Below are positions 26,922-33,656 of a stretch of 33,656 bases of DNA, one piece after another. Source of the DNA: an uncultured Marinoscillum sp. (lineage in GTDB: Bacteria; Bacteroidota; Bacteroidia; Cytophagales; Cyclobacteriaceae); contig CACLDR010000020.1 of the NCBI GenBank assembly GCA_902605755.1, positions 1 to 33,656 of the forward strand. Direction: 5' to 3'. The notes beneath the pieces are model-generated. The model did no database searches. It was not told the origin of the DNA and saw nothing but the letters and a program-made list of their open reading frames with translations. Positions within the stretch are counted from its first letter, which is position 1; each line of letters begins with the position of its first letter. The position numbers were made by a program, and so were the translations under genes.

Positions 26922-27938
26922 TTAAAAAGCTCGGATTGCTCGAACTTCATTTACACTAACCTTATAACTACTTTTTGTTGATCCATTGCCAAAACTTACA
27001 GATATTGCTTTATCAATTCCGTTTTGGGTAGAACTCCAGTATGTAGTATTTTTAAATTTTGTACCATTATAAACTGTTAAGCTATCGTCGATCCATTCTC
27101 TTTCTTTATATAATAACTCTAATTCATTAACCGAGGGCAAATACCAATCATTGATCAAGGTATCTTCGCTGGTGAATATAGTAGCCGAATAAGCTGCAAT
27201 AATGGAAGAAATACCGGCCGGTTCACAATCAGATGACAGTATAGCCAGAGTGTTTGTGTATCCAGTTCTGAGTGTACTATCATTGGCATTTAATATTTCT
27301 TCATCTGAGCATCCCCATTCACCAGATTCACTGTCATTGAGAGAGACAATTAACCCATGGTTTAATGTTTCATCAATATAAAAAATGATACCCCCAAGAG
27401 TATAGTTACCCAATACGGCATGACATCCATTCTCGTCAACATTTTCATTAGCTGGTGTATTAGGACAATTGTCAATGGCATCATTGATACCATCCTCATC
27501 ACTATCTTTTTGGATATTTGCACAACCATCCTGATCCACTGTGAGTCCTTGGGGAGTATCGTTACAAAGATCAAATTTATCCGCTATGTTATCGTTATCA
27601 CTATCTGTTAGTGTGAAGGTTGCTGTTATATTTTTTGGACCATCTAGGATTAAACTGAGGCAGCATTTAAAAGGATCCGTTAATGATACAAGGGAGTCCT
27701 CAAGCCATTCGTTAAAGGTATAAAATTCATTGGCAATTGCAGTTAAAACAATAGTATCTCCTACATTATATGTTCCCGATAAGGGTGAGACCTTACCTCC
27801 ATTTATTGGAACAATGTCTATATTCAGTATATAATTGTTTGGTTCGTCGTCTTGTTGGCAAGATAAAATATTTATTAAGAGGCCAATTAGTGTGAGACAC
27901 GTAAACAAAGAAATTTTTGAGCAATAGATCATTTTCAT
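26922..27938 (-). CDS. surface lipoprotein: InlB-like repeat, TSP3 repeats and DUF1566/Lcl domain
   Basis: 338 residues. Lipobox 'INILSC' then 'QQDDE', nearly the QKDDE surface-export signal known from Capnocytophaga. Domains in order: divergent InlB-B-type beta repeat (about 38-110, 'GGKVSPLSGTYNVGDTIVLTAIANEFYTFNEW'-type, with 'NITATFTL'); two TSP3 calcium repeats (about 111-172, 'DSDNDNIADKFDLC' and 'DSDEDGINDAIDNC'); and a C-terminal DUF1566/Lcl-like domain (about 175-338) with 'GGIIFYID', 'DWYLPSVNELELLY', 'YWSSTQ' and the terminal 'VRAIRAF'. This is a typical surface-displayed adhesin-like or carbohydrate-binding architecture. The gene is complete. Confidence 0.88.
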   Translation of the reverse strand: MKMIYCSKISLFTCLTLIGLLINILSCQQDDEPNNYILNIDIVPINGGKVSPLSGTYNVGDTIVLTAIANEFYTFNEWLEDSLVSLTDPFKCCLSLILDGPKNITATFTLTDSDNDNIADKFDLCNDTPQGLTVDQDGCANIQKDSDEDGINDAIDNCPNTPANENVDENGCHAVLGNYTLGGIIFYIDETLNHGLIVSLNDSESGEWGCSDEEILNANDSTLRTGYTNTLAILSSDCEPAGISSIIAAYSATIFTSEDTLINDWYLPSVNELELLYKEREWIDDSLTVYNGTKFKNTTYWSSTQNGIDKAISVSFGNGSTKSSYKVSVNEVRAIRAF

Positions 27939-28146
27939 ACAGTTGTACTTGCAAAAGTATGTAATTCAGTTAATATTTAGGTTTTAATTAAGTTACTTTT
28001 AGGTTCGTAAATCCTATGATTTTTCTAATTTTGCTGATAAACAGTAACGAGGCCGCATACCAGTATTTACCAATTCTATGTTAGTTTTGGGACCTTTTGA
28101 TGAACCTTTAGTTGGGTTAACACATCATACAACAAAAAAAATATAA

Positions 28147-28329
28147 ATGAATCCAAAACTTATTGCTTATCTCCTACTGATAATATCGATAGTATCTATT
28201 GTAATACTATTATCATTTATAATTGATGCTTTTTCAGTCGATAAACTCCCGATCCTTACGTTTGTGATTGCACCGGCTTTAGTAATTTATTATTTATTCA
28301 TCACTCGTTTTGGGAAAGGCATTCAATAA
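28147..28329 (+). CDS. small two-helix membrane protein
   Basis: 60 residues: two hydrophobic segments ('LIAYLLLIISIVSIVILLSFII' region split to 20 or fewer residues each, and 'LTFVIAPALVIYYLFI') joined by a short polar loop, with a basic C-terminus ('RFGKGIQ'). An A-rich leader precedes the ATG, as usual in Bacteroidota. No family recognised. The regular topology argues for a real gene, but its size and lack of conserved motif leave doubt. Confidence 0.5.
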   Translation: MNPKLIAYLLLIISIVSIVILLSFIIDAFSVDKLPILTFVIAPALVIYYLFITRFGKGIQ

Positions 28330-28653
28330 AAAGACGAAATATCATAAATTGGGAAAAAGATTGGACGAGTTTATGAGCCTGATATCCAGAGGTGTTGAAT
28401 GATAGGATAGCGTTATTACTTCTATTTGTCTTTTTGGTAACTGTCTAACTTTCCAAAGGTTAAATTATTTTTTTGGTTACGTAGTTTTGTATTATGCGAG
28501 GGGGAAAGACATATACTTTATCTAAATATTTGTCTTAGTATGAAAATATTATTGGACATTATCAAATTTTCGATATGAATGATGCACCCAATTCTTGCTT
28601 TTGAAGACTCCAGATTTAGATAATGGAATAGTGAGGTTAGCTGATGCGTTTGT
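28330..28653. other. convergent intergenic, no gene seen
   Basis: About 320 AT-rich bases between the small membrane protein gene and the end of the DUF4197 gene. No terminator hairpin, RNA gene or repeat recognised. Confidence 0.5.
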
Positions 28654-29412
28654 TTACGATCCAAATACTTTTTCTAAAATAGCTGTCGTTCTATTCTTTT
28701 GGTTACTCCGTATTGCAGCTTCTTCTTTAGCAATCATTTTGAAAAGTCCTATAGTAGCTTCTTCTGTGGCATATTCGGCCAGATCGGGGTTGACCTTTTT
28801 CGTAAAGGGGACTTTGTTATAGATTGCCATTACATTTCCCCAATACTTGGTAGTACCGGTTTGTTGAAGCGCATTCTTAATGATAGGCTTAATTTTAACA
28901 AGTAATTCACTTTTGGTTACATTTTCCAAATATTGAGTAGCTGCATCTTTTTCACCATTTACAAGTGCAATAGCATCTGATATTTCCATATTTGTTATCG
29001 CACTAATAAAAATATTTAATGCTTTTTTAGAAGCCAATTCAGCACTTCTATTTAAAAGTAAGACTATTTCGTCACATTTTTCTTTTCCTCCAGGTACTTT
29101 TGAGAGGACAGCAGATATCTGCTTTGCTTCTTTTGGGAATGGAATTTTGATCAATGGATTTTTAAAATAGCCATCCTCTTTGTTAACCTTTAGAACTCCT
29201 TTTTTGATACCTTTAGATAGGGCTTCTTTAACTGCATTTGCTGCTTCTTCAATTGAAAAAGGCATTCCTTCGGCATGTTCGCTATTAAGCTCGTCAAGCT
29301 TTGTCTCATCAACAATATCTTCTGCAATTTCTTTCAATAATTTTATCTGTCCAAAAGAGGTTATATTTTGAAAGCAGATAAATATTAGAAAAAGAGAGAG
29401 AATTTTTTTCAT
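28654..29412 (-). CDS. DUF4197 exported protein
   Basis: 252 residues from the ATG at 29410-29412; an in-frame ATG 42 bases further upstream would add 14 residues ahead of the signal peptide and is unlikely. A Sec signal ('ILSLFLIFICFQNITSFG') precedes an all-helical domain with DUF4197 hallmarks: 'AANAVKEALSKGIKKGV', 'FKNPLIKIPFP', 'DAIALVNGEKDAATQYL', 'NPDLAEYATEEATIGLF' and the C-terminal 'EEAAIRSNQKNRTTAILEKVFG'. The family is periplasmic with unknown role. It is the last gene of a three-gene minus-strand run, 77 bases after the PrsW-like gene. Confidence 0.9.
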   Translation of the reverse strand: MKKILSLFLIFICFQNITSFGQIKLLKEIAEDIVDETKLDELNSEHAEGMPFSIEEAANAVKEALSKGIKKGVLKVNKEDGYFKNPLIKIPFPKEAKQISAVLSKVPGGKEKCDEIVLLLNRSAELASKKALNIFISAITNMEISDAIALVNGEKDAATQYLENVTKSELLVKIKPIIKNALQQTGTTKYWGNVMAIYNKVPFTKKVNPDLAEYATEEATIGLFKMIAKEEAAIRSNQKNRTTAILEKVFGS

Positions 29413-29489
29413 TTTCTCATGAGGTTTATAGAAAATAACAAATATAGAAATCAACTTTTGATCAGAAGGAAGTGCCTAATTCATGTATC

Positions 29490-30242
29490 TTATGATTCTG
29501 GTTGTTTAAATGGTGAAGCATCCTGATGTAAGGTCATTGCTTTTTGGGCAAATAGGACGGCTATTGAAAGTGAAATAAATGCCATAATCCAAATTCCAGG
29601 CATGAAAGAGGTTAGTAAAAAATAGTCATAAAATCCGTGGATTACGGTTGCGATCACAAATCCAATAAAAGCAATCAAATAGGTAAATAATTTAGTATTG
29701 AGATTAATGTCAGGTATTCCATCTCCATCGATGTCTAAAGCTATTTTTTTCTCATTGAATTTTGCCTTCCCTAAGTAATACCCCATTATGACTGCAAAAG
29801 TGGCATGTGCAGGTACAGTGGAAAACATTCTTACAATTCCAGTAGTTACTCCACCTTGCATTACAAATATTACATTTTCGATTGTGGCAAAACCCATAGC
29901 TACCATAACAGTGTAAACAATTCCATCAAATGGTTCATTAAAATTATGATTACGGTAAAGGATAAATCTCACAAATGAAAATTTGAATGTTTCCTCCACT
30001 AGTGCTACTATGATAAAAGCAAAAAATAACTCATCCATTAAATTATTAGGTTCAATCTGATAATGTTCTGTCAAGAAGTTACCCGTAAAATAGGCAAGTC
30101 CAAAAGTGATAATTCCAAAAATAAAGCTCACCAATAATAGCCCTATAGGTTCTTTTTCATGTTTGTCAGAGAAAAAAATAAAAATTATAATTATTAAACC
30201 GGGAAGCAGAGAGAGAGATAATAGTCCGATTTCCTTGAGCAT
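29490..30242 (-). CDS. PrsW-like intramembrane metalloprotease with DxDxDG loop
   Basis: 250 residues with about seven membrane helices. Conserved PrsW-type features: Glu83-Glu84-x-x-Lys87 ('EETFK'), 'GFATIEN' with Glu122, His146 ('PAHATFAVIMGYYLGKA') and His202 ('IHGFYDYFL'). In the CAAX-protease/PrsW superfamily these Glu/His residues form the active site in the membrane. In Bacillus PrsW starts anti-sigma cleavage; here the target is unknown. Odd: the loop between the two His helices holds D170-I-D172-G-D174-G-I-P-D178, a calcium-loop-like motif. It starts 24 bases after the upstream barrel-protease gene, so they are probably co-transcribed. Confidence 0.88.
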   Translation of the reverse strand: MLKEIGLLSLSLLPGLIIIIFIFFSDKHEKEPIGLLLVSFIFGIITFGLAYFTGNFLTEHYQIEPNNLMDELFFAFIIVALVEETFKFSFVRFILYRNHNFNEPFDGIVYTVMVAMGFATIENVIFVMQGGVTTGIVRMFSTVPAHATFAVIMGYYLGKAKFNEKKIALDIDGDGIPDINLNTKLFTYLIAFIGFVIATVIHGFYDYFLLTSFMPGIWIMAFISLSIAVLFAQKAMTLHQDASPFKQPES

Positions 30243-30266
30243 ATTTAATCTAGTTTTGTATGAAAA

Positions 30267-33200
30267 TTAATTAAGTAATTTTAATGATATCATGAACTCA
30301 TCATAACTGTCTTCACTGATAATGTCATATGCGCGCGCTACTCCAATAGAAATGGTAGAGGGAAGCAAAGAGAAAAGAACGATACGAGTATCAATTTGTG
30401 CTCCGAAATTTACAAAAATATCAGTCCAGATGGGATCATCTGAAGAAACTCCTAAAGGATTAGGAATGTCGAAAATATACTGTGCATTTTTAGGATGCCC
30501 TCCTCCGTTTGGATAAAAATCTTGCGAGTATAAAACAGAGGTAAATACAGAGGCTTGGGTCCAATTGGCGAAAAGATTGAAAAAACCTAATTTTTTATAC
30601 CTAATTGGAGGAAGTAGTAAATCAACCATAAGCTTCCCAAAATCTCTTGACTCAATATAACGCTTGTCAGAATAAGTTAGGCCTGGAAAAGCATAAGTTC
30701 CTCTGTATTGCTTGGCATTCCATGAATCTATGTAGTTATTTCCAAAGGCTGCAAAGCCATATCTTGTAAAGGGGTTTAATTCATCAGCAAAAGACTTACC
30801 AAAAGCAGATCTTAACCAAACGGAAGTATGATTAATTGGCAAAGGAATTCCTAAATCTAAGTTTCCAACTAGGCTTGGATAAATTTGACCTGCAGTGTAA
30901 GCTGTACTGGCCTCCAATGCGGCAGTAATACCTTTTTCATCATCCACTGCGCCAATTGAATTTTTGACGAAGCTATAGCTAAGAGCCGCGTAAAAATCAA
31001 AAAATAAGTTTCCATCAAATGTTGCATAAGATAATTGCTGAAAATCATTACTTTTTTCCAAACCATAAAAGCCACCTAGTCCCAAATCTAAAAATAATGT
31101 AATAGGTGGATTCCAAATCAAGGTAGGACTCCAATCTATGCCACCACTGATTCCTTTTCTGGATCTCTTTGTAGGCCCAAATAAATCATAAAAATTGGCA
31201 GGATTATAAGCAAAGCGAAAGAAAAAATTCCCAGTAGTAAAATCTATTCTGGCATGAAAAGTTTCATCTTCAGCAAGTTCATTGGATTCGTTAGGGTCAT
31301 CACTTAAAGAATTAAACCATTGGGTAGGTGTATAAGAGAAAGACAAATTCATTTCAGTTAACCACAATGGGTCACGGAAATTAAATTTATATCCTATTCC
31401 CATAAAATTTTGATAACCAATAAGGGTTGGGTAAGCAGCAGTTAATTGAAATTCTTTAAGGCTACTGTAAAAAGATGTTACTGCCGATGTCGTATCATTT
31501 GATGCTTTGACTTGACTTGGGCGTTTGGTATACCATTCTTTAACGAAATCATGTGATTCAGCTGTTTTAGTTCCTAAAAAATTAATTGATGACAGTGCAT
31601 CAACAGGTTTATTTTTGATGATAGAGGGCTGAAATCCTTTACTCTTGTATTCAAAAACGAATAATCGGCTACTGTCCAGTACAATGGGTCTGAAAAATCC
31701 CGTGGCAGCATTACTCATTACTTCAACTCCTTCCCCTTCACCGTCAAAAGTGCTCAAATTAATACGATAAACATTGCTGATACCAGAATAATAGCTCGTA
31801 CCGACAAGGTACTTCCCATCTTTGGTGAATCGAAAGCTTTGGGGGGAGGCGTCATCAAAATCAAACAATATTTGAGACTTAGATTCAAATCCTGTGAACG
31901 CATTGATTTCGTATAACATAAGTTTTTGAGTACCTTTATAATCACTCACTGCAGCACTTAAGTACTTGCCATCCGGTGATATGTCCATATCAAAAATATC
32001 ATCTCCATATCGAAGGGTAATCATGCCATCAAATTTTGAACTGTAGGGTATCAGATTATTTTTTGTAGAATCATGTTCAATGATCCTTATTATTGTTGAG
32101 AAGCCATTGTCGTGCTTAACTCCCCAAATGGATTTATCTATCGGATTAAATGCTAAATCACCAAATCTGGCATCTTCATTTAATAACTTTACTTTTTTTG
32201 TTTTTAGATCGTAACTGTTCAAATCACGCTGAGCATTATTATCTGTTGTGAAATAAATTTTATCTGCGGCTTCATCATAAATGACGGAAGATACATAAAA
32301 CAGGGCAGCACCTTTTATATCAGTGAGATGTTCAATGTCACCGTTTGACAAATCAATTGCAGCTAAGAAGGGTACTTTGCCGGGATAATTGACTGCTACA
32401 TAAATCTTATTTCTTTTATCATCAAAATGTGCGTAAGAAACTGAGCCGAGTATTTTTTCGGTAATTGATGTTACTTGCGTGATAGGGTTTTCGTTGATCA
32501 ACTCAATATTCTCTTCCTGAAATGTTTTCTCAAAAGTCAGCCAATCATCCCATCCTTTGTCAATCGAAAAACCAAAAACTTGTTTAAATTGTTTAGCAAA
32601 AAAACTACTACTTTTGTCTTCTCTTTTTACCCACTCTATGATCTTCTGTGGTCCATATTGATTAGCTAAATAACCCATAAAACGAGTGCCGTAAAGGTAC
32701 GAATTCGTAACTCCTTGAAAGTCACTGGTAGTGCCTTCAGATTCTAAACCTTGTGCACTGTAGATTTTGGCATCCTCGAGGATTTTAGTACGAAAAAACA
32801 TTTCATCATAATTACCCATCGCGTTTCCTTTTCCGCCGCTCATCCACGTATCTACATAAGAAGCAATTCCTTCATGATACCATCTCGGGGCATAATATCT
32901 TGGAATAGTCAAGAAGCTATAAAACATGGAAATGGGATGATCACTTGTAGGTACTACCTTGCCAAAAAACAATTTTCGAAAAAATCGATCTTGATTAGAG
33001 GTGTTATCTAGAGCAGCCATGTGTACCAATTCATGATTCATTAATGAAAAAATCCGTTCACCAGCAGGAAATGTCTCAAATGCATAGCTAAAGGGCGATA
33101 ATCCTATATTAATTATATTAAAAGGAGCAGCGAGTGTACTTGCATTTCCATAATCTCCAAAATCTTCCAGTACTACGGTAATTTCTCCAGTTGGTTCATA

Positions 33201-33374
33201 ATTGAATAGCCTTTTATGAAAATCTAAAGCGTTGTTAAAGCATCTGATGGTATACGGTATAATAAAACTTTTACGAGGGTCGTAATGGATTATCTTAGTA
33301 TTTGCTGATTCAAAAATTTCTTGGGCAGAGGAATTAATTGCGATAAATATTAGGAATACTGTTATGTATTTCAT
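30267..33374 (-). CDS. outer-membrane gluzincin metalloprotease with beta-propeller and C-terminal barrel
   Basis: 1035 residues. Signal peptide to about residue 17 ('FLIFIAINSSAQ'). A peptidase MA-clan domain (about 25-290) has H114-E115-LV-H118 and a downstream Glu168 in 'PRWYHEGIASYV', the gluzincin zinc site. A TolB/WD40-like propeller follows (about 300-600, blades with 'DISPDGKYLSAA', 'FTKDGKYLVGTSY'). The last 400 residues are alternating aromatic strands ending in a terminal aromatic/hydrophobic strand, as in an outer-membrane barrel. The enzyme should sit on the cell surface or in the periplasm next to the barrel. It leads the run with the PrsW-like protease and DUF4197 gene. Confidence 0.88.
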   Translation of the reverse strand: MKYITVFLIFIAINSSAQEIFESANTKIIHYDPRKSFIIPYTIRCFNNALDFHKRLFNYEPTGEITVVLEDFGDYGNASTLAAPFNIINIGLSPFSYAFETFPAGERIFSLMNHELVHMAALDNTSNQDRFFRKLFFGKVVPTSDHPISMFYSFLTIPRYYAPRWYHEGIASYVDTWMSGGKGNAMGNYDEMFFRTKILEDAKIYSAQGLESEGTTSDFQGVTNSYLYGTRFMGYLANQYGPQKIIEWVKREDKSSSFFAKQFKQVFGFSIDKGWDDWLTFEKTFQEENIELINENPITQVTSITEKILGSVSYAHFDDKRNKIYVAVNYPGKVPFLAAIDLSNGDIEHLTDIKGAALFYVSSVIYDEAADKIYFTTDNNAQRDLNSYDLKTKKVKLLNEDARFGDLAFNPIDKSIWGVKHDNGFSTIIRIIEHDSTKNNLIPYSSKFDGMITLRYGDDIFDMDISPDGKYLSAAVSDYKGTQKLMLYEINAFTGFESKSQILFDFDDASPQSFRFTKDGKYLVGTSYYSGISNVYRINLSTFDGEGEGVEVMSNAATGFFRPIVLDSSRLFVFEYKSKGFQPSIIKNKPVDALSSINFLGTKTAESHDFVKEWYTKRPSQVKASNDTTSAVTSFYSSLKEFQLTAAYPTLIGYQNFMGIGYKFNFRDPLWLTEMNLSFSYTPTQWFNSLSDDPNESNELAEDETFHARIDFTTGNFFFRFAYNPANFYDLFGPTKRSRKGISGGIDWSPTLIWNPPITLFLDLGLGGFYGLEKSNDFQQLSYATFDGNLFFDFYAALSYSFVKNSIGAVDDEKGITAALEASTAYTAGQIYPSLVGNLDLGIPLPINHTSVWLRSAFGKSFADELNPFTRYGFAAFGNNYIDSWNAKQYRGTYAFPGLTYSDKRYIESRDFGKLMVDLLLPPIRYKKLGFFNLFANWTQASVFTSVLYSQDFYPNGGGHPKNAQYIFDIPNPLGVSSDDPIWTDIFVNFGAQIDTRIVLFSLLPSTISIGVARAYDIISEDSYDEFMISLKLLN

Positions 33375-33449
33375 TTCTAACTCATTATTAATAGTAGGAA
33401 TTTAAGAATAATCTACAAAGTAAGGAAGGACAATACAAATTAATAAGCC

Positions 33450-33483
33450 AAAAAAAAAAGTCCAAAATCAATTGGACTTTTTT
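33450..33483 (-). terminator. intrinsic terminator after the 9-residue-repeat gene
   Basis: A perfect GTCCAA/TTGGAC stem (33460-33465 with 33472-33477), loop of 6, is extended by facing A and T runs; on the minus strand a ten-base T-run follows. It lies 9 bases after the stop codon at 33492. The symmetric A/T flanks make it potentially bidirectional. Confidence 0.9.
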
Positions 33484-33491
33484 AAGAATTT

Positions 33492-33656
33492 TTATTGCAC
33501 CATTTTTTGAAGGACACCCAATTGAGATGAACGAACTACATTACCAAATGCTGGATTTTTAGCAATTTTTTTGAAATTTGGATTTTTCGCAATCTCCATA
33601 AAAGCTGGACTTTTCGCCAAGGCAAGGAAAGTTGGGTTTTTGGCTAGTTTTTCATA
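33492..33656 (-). CDS. protein with 9-residue tandem repeats, C-terminal end (start outside window)
   Basis: The last 55 codons of a minus-strand gene whose start lies beyond the right edge. Four consecutive 9-residue units are visible: LAKNPTFLA, LAKSPAFME, IAKNPNFKK, IAKNPAFGN; a fifth, degenerate one (VVRSSQLGV) precedes the C-terminus LQKMVQ. Consensus (L/I)-A-K-(N/S)-P-x-F-x-x. No family recognised. The preceding residues (YEK) suggest more units upstream. The stop is followed at once by a strong terminator, supporting a real expressed gene. Confidence 0.8.
   Translation of the reverse strand, partial: YEKLAKNPTFLALAKSPAFMEIAKNPNFKKIAKNPAFGNVVRSSQLGVLQKMVQ
33540..33647 (-). repeat. 27-base coding tandem repeat, four units
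   Basis: Units at 33621-33647, 33594-33620, 33567-33593 and 33540-33566. They are well conserved at protein level, but synonymous sites differ (GCC/GCG/GCT for Ala, AAC/AGT/AAT before Pro), so the repeat is old and held by selection rather than a recent DNA slippage. Confidence 0.85.

Noticed and set aside
1-33656. tRNA, rRNA, CRISPR array, insertion sequence or phage genes
   Set aside because: No cloverleaf, repeat-spacer pattern, transposase or integrase motif was seen on either strand by reading.

Overview
The window reads as chromosomal DNA of a marine or environmental Bacteroidota, plausibly Saprospiria-like. This is inferred from the AT-rich composition, many SPII lipoproteins with acidic residues just after the lipid Cys, a TSP3-repeat OmpA protein, TerB/ABCG fusions, DUF4197, PrsW and DUF3784 proteins, and weak Shine-Dalgarno sites. 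No rRNA, tRNA, CRISPR array, transposase or phage gene is visible.

Left part (1-7.8 kb, + strand): the C-terminal part of an SLC12/cation-chloride-cotransporter-like permease (cut by the window edge), a periplasmic M3 zinc oligopeptidase lipoprotein, a secreted amidohydrolase, and an extremely acidic five-repeat lipoprotein with a strongly basic tail. A strong intrinsic terminator follows. At 8.07-10.9 kb lie a class III aminotransferase broken by a single in-frame TAA inside its PLP-binding motif, and an overlapping sodium:solute symporter; together they look like an amine or amino-acid uptake and transamination pair.

Middle part (11.3-20.0 kb, - strand): a TerB/ABC-ATPase/ABCG-type membrane fusion, an orphan lipoprotein, a beta-barrel/TSP3/OmpA envelope protein and a secreted M1 aminopeptidase.

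Accessory part (20-28.6 kb): low gene density, mostly small orphan lipoproteins and NTF2-like proteins, a DUF3784 membrane protein, a DUF1566/TSP3 lipoprotein and at least two decayed genes. One is a 150-codon frame with two stops (20530-20982). The other is a 1.06 kb secreted-protein gene of a recognisable Bacteroidota family with seven in-frame stops and two frameshifts (25676-26733).

Right part (28.6-33.7 kb, - strand): a compact three-gene run (gluzincin/beta-propeller/outer-membrane barrel protein, PrsW-like intramembrane protease with a DxDxDG loop, DUF4197 protein), preceded by a terminator and the end of a gene coding perfect 9-residue tandem repeats.

Overall theme: envelope and extracellular peptide handling (M3, M1 and MA-clan peptidases, an amidohydrolase, a PrsW protease) plus surface lipoproteins. 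I see no convincing complete new multi-gene system. The best leads are the charge-polarised repeat lipoprotein, the 9-residue repeat protein at the right edge and the pattern of in-frame-stop decay.
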